Made by a program: the position numbers and the translations under genes. Shown in pieces: positions 1 to 8,341 of a stretch of DNA of 64,000 bases. Each line of letters opens with the position of its first letter. The first letter of the stretch is position 1. The stretch lies in NCBI GenBank assembly GCA_910573745.1, contig CAJSYI010000008.1:1-64000 (forward strand), given 5' to 3'. Below the pieces are notes generated by a model. That model worked only from the letters and a program-made list of their open reading frames with translations. It was not told the DNA's origin and ran no database searches. Source of the DNA: Muribaculaceae bacterium. GTDB taxonomy: Bacteria; Bacteroidota; Bacteroidia; Bacteroidales; Muribaculaceae.

Positions 1-2
1 AT

Positions 3-137
3 ATCTCTAAAAAGTCCAATTTTGATGACTTTTCAGACAAACGAATTATGGAGATACAAAAGAAACTCAACCGTCGTCCACGGGAGAAAATTGACTTCGA
101 CACTCCAAAGAAGCGTTTTTTCGATAAGGTTGCATAA
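3..137 (+). pseudogene. IS30-family transposase, C-terminal end (5' part outside window)
   Basis: An open frame enters from the window edge and stops at TAA 135-137. Its last 44 residues include KLNRRPREKIDF and a closing TPKKRFFDKVA, the pattern that ends IS30-type DDE transposases (typically LN-RPRK-L, then TP-E-F). The catalytic DDE core lies outside the window, so intactness cannot be judged. A TTTGCATTTGCTG-type sequence just after the stop probably belongs to the element's right terminal repeat. Assignment rests on the terminal motif only. Confidence 0.7.
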
Positions 138-380
138 ATTTGCATTTGCTGTTGGACTCTGCAAGTGCGTTTTTTGCCACCTCGATCTCAAATTCCTTGC
201 AGAAATCGTCCGCGATACAAAAAATTTCAGTAACTTTACTCTCGGTAATCATGATACAGTATTTATTGTTTGACACCTCTAAATTACTAAATATCAGTGA
301 AATTACCAAAAGAATAGGCAACTTTTTCAAGCTGCCTATTCAACTTTTTTATAGCATTTCTTATCCCGAACTCGCGTAAC
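138..380 (-). mobile_element. IS30 right end joined to IS982-type transposase N-terminal remnant
   Basis: On the minus strand a start codon at 252 opens MITESKVTEIFCIADDFCKE, the start of Bacteroidota IS982-type transposases (VTEIF, then DEFC/DDFC). The similarity runs about 30 residues, to about position 160, where the sequence becomes the IS30 right end and the frame continues only as nonsense. Upstream of this start, the sequence ending at about 377 (reverse complement begins ACGCGAGTTCGGGATAAG) resembles an IS982-type terminal repeat. The simplest reading is an IS30 element inserted into an IS982 element, leaving this stub. Both exact boundaries are estimates. Confidence 0.55.
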
Positions 381-386
381 AAACAA

Positions 387-983
387 ATGACGATTACCGA
401 TGTACAGACTTTTTATCGCACTTCTGCTGACGGCGGGGACAATCCTGTCGTCATGCGCACAAAAAAAAACAAAGAGAAAGAAATGGACAATGACAAGAAC
501 GCTGCCGCAAAAGTGCTTGTGGCATATTTCTCCGCCACCGGCACCACGGCTCGGAAAGCAGAGCTGATTGCCGGTGCCACTAGGGGCAAGATTGCCGAAA
601 TCATGCCTGAAGAGACTTACTCTTCGGCTGACCTGGATTGGAACAATCCCCGATCGAGAAGCTCATCGGAAATGAAGAATCCGGCATCTCGTCCAGCAAT
701 AAAGAAAGAAGACATCGACATAAACGGATATGATGTTGTCTTTCTGGGCTACCCCATCTGGTGGGACGAAGCACCGCGCGCCGTAAACACTTTCATAGAA
801 AGCCACAGTCTGAAAGGGAAGAGAGTGGTTCCGTTCGCGACCTCCGGAGGAAGCACAATCGCCAACAGCGTGCGAACGCTGAAAAGGACATATCCGGAAA
901 TAAGATGGAATGACGGAAAGCTTCTCAACAACGCGGATGCCGCCGACGTGGAGGCTTGGGCAAAGAGCGTACTGCACAACTGA
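387..983 (+). CDS. Flavodoxin-like protein; signal peptide in another frame across an A9 run
   Basis: The product is a flavodoxin-fold protein (Flavodoxin_4 type) expected to bind FMN: KVLVAYFSATGTTA gives the phosphate-binding loop, and FLGYPIWWDEAPR and PFATSGGS give the later FMN loops. It is full length for the family. The N-terminus is odd. In this frame residues 1-30 make no sense, but an ATG at 400 in the frame one base off encodes MYRLFIALLLTAGTILSSCA, a clear lipoprotein signal with lipobox LSSC. That frame meets the flavodoxin frame only if the A9 run at 461-469 gains one A or the ribosome slips back one base. Internal initiation at 483 (MDNDKN) would give a cytoplasmic form. The fold is sure; the real start is not. 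Confidence 0.8.
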   Translation: MTITDVQTFYRTSADGGDNPVVMRTKKNKEKEMDNDKNAAAKVLVAYFSATGTTARKAELIAGATRGKIAEIMPEETYSSADLDWNNPRSRSSSEMKNPASRPAIKKEDIDINGYDVVFLGYPIWWDEAPRAVNTFIESHSLKGKRVVPFATSGGSTIANSVRTLKRTYPEIRWNDGKLLNNADAADVEAWAKSVLHN

Positions 984-1030
984 CCGAACATCGGGAAAGC
1001 CATCCGACGTCTTCCGGCAAAATCTGAAAA

Positions 1031-1058
1031 GGGGATGCAGACTGATTTCTGCATCCCC
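1031..1058. terminator. Hairpin between convergent flavodoxin and DUF1015 genes
   Basis: A perfect 10-bp stem (GGGGATGCAG / CTGCATCCCC) with an 8-nt loop lies between two convergent genes, preceded by an A run and followed by CTCTGT. It can serve either strand; no long T tract follows, so strength is uncertain. Confidence 0.6.
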
Positions 1059-1086
1059 TCTGTAATCACATGTCCAAGCTGCAAAA

Positions 1087-2331
1087 TCAGTCGAGCTTGT
1101 GGATCACGAGACCGGAACGGAGCTTAGGCTCGAACCAAGTGGTCTTCGGAGGCATGATGTTGCCAGTGTCGGCGATGTTTATGAGCTGGTCCATGGTCAC
1201 GGGATAGAGGGCGAGAGCCATCTTCATCTCACCGCTGTCCACGCGACGCTTAAGCTCTCCGAGGCCGCGTATGCCACCGACGAAGTCTATGCGCTTGTCC
1301 GAACGGAGGTCGGTGATTCCGAGTATGTCGCGGAGGATAAGGTCGGAGCTTACGGTTACGTCGAGCACGCCGATCGGATCCTGGTCGTCGTATGTGCCTG
1401 CCTTTGCAGTGAGCGAATACCAGCGGCCGTCGAGATAGAGCGAGAAGTTGTGGAGGGCAGCGGGAGTGTAGATTTCAGTGCCCATGTCCTTCACGTCGAA
1501 GTTCTCACGCACCTTGTCGAGGAACTGCTCCGGAGTGAGGCCGTTGAGGTCGCGCACCACGCGGTTGTAGTCGATGATCTTGAGGTGCGAAGCCGGGAAA
1601 GCCACAGCCATGAAATAGTTGTATTCCTCGTCGCCGCGATGGTTGGGGTTGTTCTTGGCCTTTTCTGCGCCTACGAGAGCGGCAGCCGCACTGCGGTGGT
1701 GTCCGTCAGCGATGTAAAGGTTAGGAATCTTGGCAAACTCCTCGGTGATCGTCTCGATGGTCTTCGGATCCTCGATGAGCCAAAGCGTGTGGCCGAAATT
1801 GTCGTCGGTAACGAAGTCGTATTCGGGCTTTCCGGCAGTAACGTCGCGGATGATCTTTTCAAGCACCTCATTGTCGGGGAAAGCGAAGAACACCGGCTCC
1901 ACGTTGGCGTTGTTGACGCGGACATGCTTCATGCGGTCTTCCTCCTTGTCGCGGCGGGTAAGCTCATGCTTTTTGATGCGGCCTTCCATATAGTCGTCCA
2001 CCCAGGCGGCAACCACGAAACCGTACTGCGTGCGGCCGTCCATTGTCTGCGCGTAGATGTAATACTTCTCCTGGTCGTCCTGCACGAGCCAGCCGTTCTC
2101 CTGGAACTTGTGGAAATTCTCCACGGCCTTTTCGTAGACTTTGGGGTCATGCTCGTCAAACCCGGGTTCGAAATCGATTTCCGGCTTGATGATATGATAG
2201 AGGGATTTGGGGTTGCCCTCAGCCTCTTTGCGGGCCTCTTCGGAATTGAGCACGTCGTAGGGACGCGAAACTACCTCTTCCACCATCTCCTTCGGAGGGC
2301 GGACGCCTTTGAAAGGTTTTACTTTTGCCAT
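1087..2331 (-). CDS. DUF1015 family protein
   Basis: A 414-residue soluble protein matching the DUF1015 family over its whole length: it opens with KPFKGVRPPKEM...VVSRPYDVL and contains LYIADGHHRSAAA near the middle, the most conserved DUF1015 block. The family is distantly related to ParB/SerK-like folds; the HHRS segment may bind a nucleotide or phosphate, but I assign no reaction. In other Bacteroidales it often sits next to serine biosynthesis genes; here it follows purA by 50 bp on the same strand, so it may be the last gene of a fur-purA-DUF1015 run. The ATG at 2331 is the natural start. Confidence 0.85.
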   Translation of the reverse strand: MAKVKPFKGVRPPKEMVEEVVSRPYDVLNSEEARKEAEGNPKSLYHIIKPEIDFEPGFDEHDPKVYEKAVENFHKFQENGWLVQDDQEKYYIYAQTMDGRTQYGFVVAAWVDDYMEGRIKKHELTRRDKEEDRMKHVRVNNANVEPVFFAFPDNEVLEKIIRDVTAGKPEYDFVTDDNFGHTLWLIEDPKTIETITEEFAKIPNLYIADGHHRSAAAALVGAEKAKNNPNHRGDEEYNYFMAVAFPASHLKIIDYNRVVRDLNGLTPEQFLDKVRENFDVKDMGTEIYTPAALHNFSLYLDGRWYSLTAKAGTYDDQDPIGVLDVTVSSDLILRDILGITDLRSDKRIDFVGGIRGLGELKRRVDSGEMKMALALYPVTMDQLINIADTGNIMPPKTTWFEPKLRSGLVIHKLD

Positions 2332-2381
2332 GGTTTCTTTACGAAATTAAGATTGTGTATTGTTGTTTTTTTGATTTGCAA

Positions 2382-3647
2382 TTATTGGCGGATTACGGTC
2401 TGCTCACGGTCAGGGCCGACAGAGACTATGCAGACCGGCGCGCCGAGCTTCTCTTCCACGAATCTGATGTATGCCTTGAACTCTTCGGGGAAATCCTCCT
2501 CGGAGCGGCACTGCGTAAGGTCGCACTTCCATCCGGGAAGTTCCTCATAAACCGGCTCGATGTCTTCAACTGCGGCATCAAACGGGAAACGGCCGGTCTC
2601 TTCGCCGTTGATTCTGTAGGCCACGCACGCCTTGATCGTGTCGAACCCGTCGAGCACGTCGGCCTTCATCATTATAAGGCGGTTGGCGCCGTTTATCATG
2701 ACGGCATACCGCAGAGCCACGAGATCGATCCATCCGCAGCGACGCTTGCGCCCCGTTACCGCGCCGAATTCGTGGCCTTTCTGTCCGAGCTCGTCGCCGA
2801 CGGCATCGAAAAGCTCAGTGGGGAACGGGCCGCTGCCCACACGGGTGCAGTAAGCCTTGAATATCCCGTAGACATTGCCTATCCTGTGCGGCGACAGGCC
2901 GAGGCCGGTGCATGCGCCGGCGGCTACGGTGTTGGAAGAGGTTACGAAAGGATACGACCCGAAATCCACGTCGAGCATCGTTCCCTGCGCCCCTTCGCAG
3001 AGGATGGACTTGCCTCCGTCGAGCATCTCGTTTATTTCATACTCGCTGTCCACGATTTCAAACCGCCGCAGATAGTCGAGGGCATCAAGCCACTCCTTTT
3101 CCGCAGCGAGAGGGTCTTGAGCGTAACCGGCCGACCTGAGCATGTCAAGGTGGCGTTCCTTCGCAGCCGCATATTTGGCATCGAAATCATTGAAGATGTC
3201 GCCAACGCGGAGTCCGTAGCGCGATATTTTGTCGGTATATGTAGGGCCTATCCCCTTGCCGGTGGTGCCGATTTTGGCTTTTCCTTTCGCAAGTTCGTTG
3301 GCCGCGTCGAGATGCCTGTGCGTGGGCATTATAAGGTGTGCCTTCCTGGATATCCTGAGTATCTTCGTCAGGTCGGTGCCCTCTTCCTCAAGAGCCTCGG
3401 CCTCCTGGCGGAACAATACCGGATCAAGCACTACCCCATTGCCTATGAAATTGACGCAATTCCGGAAAACACCGGAAGGGATGGAACGCAGCACGACCTT
3501 CCTGCCGTCAAACTCAAGAGTGTGTCCGGCATTGGGGCCGCCCTGGAAACGCGCCACCGCATCATAACGCGGAGTAAGCACGTCAACCACTTTTCCTTTT
3601 CCTTCGTCGCCCCACTGGAGACCAAGGAGGACGTCTGCTTTAACCAT
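2382..3647 (-). CDS. purA: Adenylosuccinate synthetase
   Basis: PurA joins IMP and aspartate using GTP, the first committed step to AMP, in the cytoplasm. The 421-residue product has the GTP-binding signature QWGDEGKGK at 11-19 (catalytic Asp14), the GPNAGHT segment with His42, and the later LxEGAQG and GCGWIDL-type blocks, all in family order and at normal length. It lies 33 bp downstream of a Fur-family gene and probably shares its transcript. Nothing is missing or altered. Confidence 0.97.
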   Translation of the reverse strand: MVKADVLLGLQWGDEGKGKVVDVLTPRYDAVARFQGGPNAGHTLEFDGRKVVLRSIPSGVFRNCVNFIGNGVVLDPVLFRQEAEALEEEGTDLTKILRISRKAHLIMPTHRHLDAANELAKGKAKIGTTGKGIGPTYTDKISRYGLRVGDIFNDFDAKYAAAKERHLDMLRSAGYAQDPLAAEKEWLDALDYLRRFEIVDSEYEINEMLDGGKSILCEGAQGTMLDVDFGSYPFVTSSNTVAAGACTGLGLSPHRIGNVYGIFKAYCTRVGSGPFPTELFDAVGDELGQKGHEFGAVTGRKRRCGWIDLVALRYAVMINGANRLIMMKADVLDGFDTIKACVAYRINGEETGRFPFDAAVEDIEPVYEELPGWKCDLTQCRSEEDFPEEFKAYIRFVEEKLGAPVCIVSVGPDREQTVIRQ

Positions 3648-3680
3648 AGTGTGTCGTTAATAATGTCTCTTAAAAAGAGG

Positions 3681-4163
3681 TTAGTATTCAGTTTTCTTCC
3701 CGGAGGCTTTCGCGCCTCGCCGCGCACGCCGCGCGCAGGTGGAACATACGCCGTAGACCACGGTAGAGAAATACGCCGGCGTGAACGCCTCGAATTTCCG
3801 TCCCCTGAAATGAGCCGCCACAGTCGGGTCTTTCTCTTCCCTTATCTTTCCGCACGAAGTGCAGACAAGGTGGAGAAACCCTGAACGCGCCACGGCATAG
3901 CGCATCTCGCCCGGCTCAAGCGGCAACAGGCTCAGGAGGCCGCACTTGCACAGAAGCGCCAACGTCTGATACACGGTCGAACGGCTCACACGGAAGCCGC
4001 TCTCTTCCATACGCGAAATCACGTCGGAAGCGGCAAACTGACGTCTGATCTTCCACACCGCCTCGAGAATCGCGAAGCGTTCCGGGGTCTGGCGCATCTC
4101 GTTGAGCTTCAGGAATCCCGAAAGACGCTCACGTGCCTGCTGGACAGAAAGTAACGATGCCAT
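3681..4163 (-). CDS. Fur-family metal-dependent transcriptional regulator
   Basis: A 160-residue Fur/PerR/Zur-type repressor: an N-terminal winged helix (RQTPERFAILEAV, then SRSTVYQTLALL) and a C-terminal dimerisation half with paired zinc ligands CTSC (101-104) and CSTC (140-143), where a structural Zn would sit. The segment that normally carries the His-rich regulatory site (HHHxH before the first CxxC) is reduced to SGFLHLVC with a single His, so metal sensing may differ from classic Fur. The extended basic tail (RRARRGAK) is also unusual. It is first in a run with purA. Metal identity cannot be told from sequence. Confidence 0.88.
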   Translation of the reverse strand: MASLLSVQQARERLSGFLKLNEMRQTPERFAILEAVWKIRRQFAASDVISRMEESGFRVSRSTVYQTLALLCKCGLLSLLPLEPGEMRYAVARSGFLHLVCTSCGKIREEKDPTVAAHFRGRKFEAFTPAYFSTVVYGVCSTCARRARRGAKASGKKTEY

Positions 4164-4200
4164 TTCAGTCTACCGGACGGCCTTTTGGCCAAATCCGTTG

Positions 4201-4232
4201 CAAAGGTACGCACACGCGCCCGATTTTCCAAA
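4201..4232 (-). promoter_or_regulatory. Bacteroidota-type promoter of the fur-purA run
   Basis: Read on the minus strand, TATTTGG at about 4228-4234 (-33 region) is followed after about 20 nt by TACCTTTG (4201-4208), which fits the TTTG / TAnnTTTG consensus. It lies about 40 nt before the fur start codon. Confidence 0.7.
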
Positions 4233-4417
4233 TATTTCGGCCATTTCCTCAGCAAGAATCTGCGGATGTTGCCTCAAAAACCGAGCGGGAAAGGACTACG
4301 TCAATTCCCGGCAAAGACGAAAACCGGGGACGATGGCAATTATGATGTTTTGGCTTCTTCATGTGAGCCGGATTCATCTTGAAAGGCATCCGGTTCCCTT
4401 TTTATTGATTTGCAGAA

Positions 4418-4636
4418 TTATAGACATATAGGGTCGCTGCATGCTGCAACCTTCAGACAAAATTTCTTCTGATTGCCATCTGGATAATATGCAGAAACGG
4501 CGGAGGCCAGATTCTGCATCTGCGCTTCGACAACAACCTCGTTGAGTTGCTGCGCTTTGACGGAATCATTGTTTGTTGTATGCGCCAATCCTGAAAACGG
4601 AAGGCATGGCATTATTGCTAAAATCAGATGCTTCAT
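4418..4636 (-). pseudogene. Truncated TonB-dependent receptor (signal peptide and plug start only)
   Basis: The 72-residue frame has a secretory signal (MKHLILAIMPCLPFSGLAHT), then QQLNEVVVEAQMQN, the start of the plug of a class of Bacteroidota TonB receptors, and a TYxP-like stretch (AVSAYYPDGNQKK). Full members continue for 600-900 residues; this one ends after 15 unrelated residues. No barrel follows on either strand up to the fur promoter, so the rest has been deleted. Its start overlaps the preceding stop (ATGA), so it was once cotranscribed with the upstream membrane protein. Confidence 0.65.
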
Positions 4637-5301
4637 TTTTTATTGCGTCGTCCCTTGGTTATATAAGCATTGTTCACACGATAGACAAGGACAGTCACTA
4701 TAATGACAAATATGATTGCCAATACCCCGGCACACCCGCGCATAACAGCCAATAATTGCCAAGAGGCTTTATCCACCAAGAATATCATACTAATCAGAAT
4801 GGCAATGGCCATCCCGATAACGCAAAGAGCAATATGCTTTAATCTTAAATTTACCGGAGCATTGTAGAGCTTTTTAAGTTCTTCCCTGTCCATATGACAT
4901 GTTTTTAGAATTGAAAAAATAACATTATCTGTAGTATCCGCAGATTTTCCAACAACTTGTTGGGAATTTACATTTTGAGAATTGCCAACAAGTTGTGGGC
5001 AATTTGTAGGCAACTCACTATAAAGAAGATACATCTTCTTCATATATTGCAGGTTCTGCCGAGAAAAGCCCTCGGCTTCGGGAATAGCCGCTTTCAGATC
5101 CTGACTGAGATTCCGATAGAAACCGCTGCCGTAAACATTCTCAGCACCACGAGCCACGATGTCACGACCAAGAGACCAGTAGAAGCGCAGCATCTCGCAG
5201 TTCACTTGGGCCGCAGCCTTAATCTGACTGCGGCGGTATCGTTCTTTCAACTCCTGAATCCACCGGGAATATTCGGCATCGGTTTTAATCAGTTTGCTCA
5301 T
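4633..5301 (-). CDS. Chimeric ORF: YhcG (DUF1016) N-domain fused to a small two-helix membrane protein
   Basis: Residues 1-125 match the N-terminal domain of YhcG/DUF1016 proteins (IKAAAQVNCEMLRFYWSLGRDI, YGSGFYRNLSQDLK, FSRQNLQYMKKMY). The match stops at DNVIFSI, just where family members continue with PWGHH and a PD-(D/E)XK nuclease domain; the nuclease is gone. From Met at 4893 (MDREELKKLYNAPVNLRLKH) an 86-residue protein begins, with two hydrophobic helices (ALCVIGMAIAILISMIFLV and GVLAIIFVIIVTVLVYRV) and a basic tail. This second part is probably the original gene and can start on its own at 4893; the fusion looks like the product of a deletion. It overlaps the truncated TonB gene by 4 bp. 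No function is assigned. Confidence 0.6.
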   Translation of the reverse strand: MSKLIKTDAEYSRWIQELKERYRRSQIKAAAQVNCEMLRFYWSLGRDIVARGAENVYGSGFYRNLSQDLKAAIPEAEGFSRQNLQYMKKMYLLYSELPTNCPQLVGNSQNVNSQQVVGKSADTTDNVIFSILKTCHMDREELKKLYNAPVNLRLKHIALCVIGMAIAILISMIFLVDKASWQLLAVMRGCAGVLAIIFVIIVTVLVYRVNNAYITKGRRNKK

Positions 5302-5367
5302 ACTTTAGTTCTTGTGGCTAACCTAATTACAAAGGATGTCCTTTCCCCGCTCCGAAACCTCAAACCG

Positions 5368-7830
5368 CTATTCAAATATGCCTTCTACTGCTTCGAAGCT
5401 CTCATCGCTTTCCACGTGGCCGTAAAATTCACCGCCTCCGCACACGTTAACGCCTTCAGGAACATCGAACTTCACGCCTTGTTTGTATTTGAGCTTCGGA
5501 TCGGCGTAGACCTTCTTCATATACAGGCCATAGACCGGGAGGGCTGCACGGGCACCCTGTCCGAGAGCCATGGTGTTGAAGTGTATGTAGCGTTCATCAC
5601 CGCCTACCCATACGCCGGTAACAAGCTCAGGAGTGAATCCCATAAACCAGGTGTCGCTGTTGGAGTTGGTCGTTCCGGTCTTGCCGCCCATCTCGGCACT
5701 TATGCCGTAACGGCTGCGCAGGCTTGCGCCCGTACCGGCATCCACCACGTTGAGCAGCATCGAAAGCATCTTATAATATGCGTCCTCGCTCATCACCTCA
5801 GTGCGATGGGCATTGGCCGAATATATCACGTTGCCCTGATTGTCCTCGATGCGGCTCACGAGAATGGGATCCACACGCATGCCTTTGTTGGCGAATGCCG
5901 AATACGCCCCCACCATCTCGCGCACAGGCACGTCGGCCGTACCCAGACAAAGAGGATACTGTGCGTCTATATATCCTGTTATTCCGAACATACGCATCAT
6001 CTTCACAAGATTGCCGGGACGGTACTTGTCTATGAGCCGTGCCGAAATCCAGTTGTTGGAGTTGGTGAGTGCCCAACGCAAGTCCACCATCTGCCCTATG
6101 CGTCCGCTTCCGGAATTTCGCGGTGCCCAGTTGCCGAATACAGGCTGCGTGTTGCTGTAAGTGGAGCACGGCGTGTCTCCCTCCGTCATAGCAAGCGCAT
6201 ACAGGAACGGTTTGACAGTAGAACCCACCTGACGCTTGCCTTTCGACACCATATCATACTGGAAATGGTAGAAATCCGGACCGCCTACGTATGCCTTCAC
6301 ATATCCGGTAACCGCGTCCATGCTCATCATGCCTATGCGCAGTATGCTTTTCATATACATCAGCGAGTCATACGGAGTCATCGTAACGGTCTTGGTACCG
6401 GGGACATACTTGCCGTTCTCCTTCACGTACGCGAAAACGTCCATCTTGTATGGCGTATGGAATTCCTTCTCGATTTCAGCCTTGGTCGCGCCGGCCTGCT
6501 TCATAAGCCTGTAGCGTTCGGTCTGGGCTATGGCATTGCGTATCAGCTGCTGCACGCCATTGGAGCTTAGTTCGCTGCGGTTGGTGGTGTAAGGCCCGGT
6601 GGGGCTATGCCTCTTCTCAGCCGAGAATGCCGGCTGGAGCGTGCCGCCAAGCCATTCATACACCGACTCCTCAGCATATTTCTGCATCTTAGGGTCAACG
6701 GTGGAGTATATCTTAAGGCCATCCGTATATATGTTGTAATAGCTTCCGTCAGGCTTAGGATTCTTAAGGATCCAGCCGTAAAGCGGGTTCTCCTCCCACT
6801 GCACCGAGTCCGTGTTGTAATTGCCGATGGCTATGTGCCATGCCAAGAGCGAACCGTAGTCGCCGCGCTTAGGACGCACGGGCTTCTCAGCGGTTATGAG
6901 CCTTCTTATTTCTTCGCGGAGATAAGGCGCGCCACCTTCGCGGTGGTCCACTTTGTGATAATCGAGTCCGAGCGGAAGCTCCTTGATAGAGTCGGCCTCC
7001 TCACGGCCGAGCTTCCCGGCCTTCACCATCTGGTCTATGACCACATTCCGGCGGCTGCGCGTACGCTCCTCGTGGCGCAAAGGATTGTAATAGCTCGGGT
7101 TCTTGAGCATACCAACGAGCATGGCGGCCTCCTCCACTTTGAGGTCGCCCGGCTCCTTGCCGAAATACACATTGGCAGCCGTCTTGATTCCCACTGCATT
7201 GTTGAGGAAATCAAAACGGTTGAGATACATGTTTATTATCTCGTCCTTGGTGTAGTTGCGCTCGAGCTTCACAGCTATCATCCACTCGATCGGCTTCTGC
7301 ATGGCCCGCTTGAACAGGCTCGACGACGGCTGAGAATAAAGCTGTTTGGCCAGCTGCTGCGTGATGGTGGAGGCACCTCCCGACGACTTGTCGCGCAGAA
7401 GGAGCGTCTTGAACACCGTGCGGCCGAGCGCGCGGAAGTCGATTCCGGAATGCTCCTCAAAACGCACATCCTCGGTCGATATGAGCGCGTCTATGACAAA
7501 CGGCGACACCGATTCGTAGTCGGTATATACACGGTTGCCGCGTCCTGCGAAATAGCGTCCGAGTTCCGTGGTGCCGTCCCCGGCCACGACCACAGAAGCC
7601 AGCTTGTCGTGGGGATCCTCAAGTTCCTCGATGGGAGGCATATACCCTATCACTCCGTTGTAGATAAGAAGCATCAGGATCGCAACCACAAAACCAAGGC
7701 CGAGAAACGAGCCCCAAAGAATCCTGACTCTACGGCGGTTACGGTCATGGCGCGTCTGCTCCTTGGCAGCCGCAGGGCTGTTCAAATCGTTATTTCTCTT
7801 TTTATTGCTGAAAAAGTTGTCGTTGTTCAT
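5368..7830 (-). CDS. mrcA: Penicillin-binding protein 1A (bifunctional peptidoglycan synthase)
   Basis: This class A PBP polymerises glycan strands and cross-links peptides on the periplasmic face of the inner membrane. With the start at 7830 (MNNDNFF) it has 820 residues: a basic cytoplasmic tail, one anchor helix at about 38-57, a GT51 domain with STEDVRFEEHSG (catalytic Glu about 120) and GGASTITQQLAKQL (151-164), then a transpeptidase with GSTVKPF (Ser about 535), SNN (about 593) and KTGTT (about 717). The frame stays open a further 29 codons upstream, but that stretch carries the -7 box, so 7830 is preferred. It appears to be a single-gene transcript. Confidence 0.95.
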   Translation of the reverse strand: MNNDNFFSNKKRNNDLNSPAAAKEQTRHDRNRRRVRILWGSFLGLGFVVAILMLLIYNGVIGYMPPIEELEDPHDKLASVVVAGDGTTELGRYFAGRGNRVYTDYESVSPFVIDALISTEDVRFEEHSGIDFRALGRTVFKTLLLRDKSSGGASTITQQLAKQLYSQPSSSLFKRAMQKPIEWMIAVKLERNYTKDEIINMYLNRFDFLNNAVGIKTAANVYFGKEPGDLKVEEAAMLVGMLKNPSYYNPLRHEERTRSRRNVVIDQMVKAGKLGREEADSIKELPLGLDYHKVDHREGGAPYLREEIRRLITAEKPVRPKRGDYGSLLAWHIAIGNYNTDSVQWEENPLYGWILKNPKPDGSYYNIYTDGLKIYSTVDPKMQKYAEESVYEWLGGTLQPAFSAEKRHSPTGPYTTNRSELSSNGVQQLIRNAIAQTERYRLMKQAGATKAEIEKEFHTPYKMDVFAYVKENGKYVPGTKTVTMTPYDSLMYMKSILRIGMMSMDAVTGYVKAYVGGPDFYHFQYDMVSKGKRQVGSTVKPFLYALAMTEGDTPCSTYSNTQPVFGNWAPRNSGSGRIGQMVDLRWALTNSNNWISARLIDKYRPGNLVKMMRMFGITGYIDAQYPLCLGTADVPVREMVGAYSAFANKGMRVDPILVSRIEDNQGNVIYSANAHRTEVMSEDAYYKMLSMLLNVVDAGTGASLRSRYGISAEMGGKTGTTNSNSDTWFMGFTPELVTGVWVGGDERYIHFNTMALGQGARAALPVYGLYMKKVYADPKLKYKQGVKFDVPEGVNVCGGGEFYGHVESDESFEAVEGIFE

Positions 7831-7866
7831 TCTGTCGAAATTGTATCCGACGAGATGTCGGATATG

Positions 7867-7874
7867 CAAAGTTA
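7867..7874 (-). promoter_or_regulatory. -7 box before the PBP1A gene
   Basis: TAACTTTG on the minus strand, 37 nt before the chosen ATG. A TTTG lies upstream only about 14 nt away, closer than the usual 19-20, so the -33 element is uncertain. Its position argues against the longer open frame reaching 7917. Confidence 0.55.
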
Positions 7875-7952
7875 ATGATTTTCCAGCAAAAACGCGGAAA
7901 TCCGTGCCGAAAAGCATAGATACCCGCGCATTTCTGCATATTTCTCACCGGT

Positions 7953-8294
7953 TCAATATGAAAGGGCCTGGCTCAGAAGCTGGAAGTTCTTGTTGCGTGC
8001 CGCATCCATTATCAGGAACCAGTCTATGACAGTCCATACGCCGCAGCCGCCTCCGGTGATAAGCTTTCCTACTCCCTGCATGATGTCCCCGAGATAAAAC
8101 CTGTCTATGCCGAGATATCCAAGGAATATCGAAAGCAGGAGAGCGGTGGTCGGATTCTTGAAGTCTATGCACTGCAGACTGATGTTCTTCTCTTCAGGGG
8201 CATTGGAAAGCATATCATACACCTGCATCATCATAGCAGCAGGAAACATACCCTGATGCGAAGCAATGAAAAGGTCCACTTGTTGCTGTATCAT
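7953..8294 (-). CDS. TM2-domain membrane protein
   Basis: A 113-residue protein with a soluble N-terminal half (about 45 residues, helical) and a C-terminal TM2 domain: KNPTTALLLSIFLGYLGIDRFYLGD, then a GxGKLITGGGCGVWTVIDWFLI hairpin. The G-x-x-G-x-D-R-F-Y motif between the two membrane helices is diagnostic. Bacterial TM2 proteins are small inner-membrane proteins of unknown role. It lies 122 bp downstream of nothing on its strand and reads away from the PBP1A gene's promoter; no operon partner is evident. Confidence 0.85.
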   Translation of the reverse strand: MIQQQVDLFIASHQGMFPAAMMMQVYDMLSNAPEEKNISLQCIDFKNPTTALLLSIFLGYLGIDRFYLGDIMQGVGKLITGGGCGVWTVIDWFLIMDAARNKNFQLLSQALSY

Positions 8295-8341
8295 ATAAGT
8301 ATCTGTTAAAAATTAAACGACATAAGTGTACGCCATAAACG

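Noticed and set aside
1099-2550. Long plus-strand frame opposite DUF1015
   Set aside because: It mirrors a clear minus-strand gene; G+C-rich third positions keep the opposite frame open and the product has no family features.
2325-3884. 519-codon plus-strand frame opposite purA and fur
   Set aside because: It spans two real minus-strand genes and their gap; no start signal or family pattern.
4371-4399. CCGGAT...ATCCGG stem followed by CTTTTTATTG as a plus-strand terminator
   Set aside because: No plus-strand gene precedes it; on the minus strand, after the truncated receptor, it lacks a T run.
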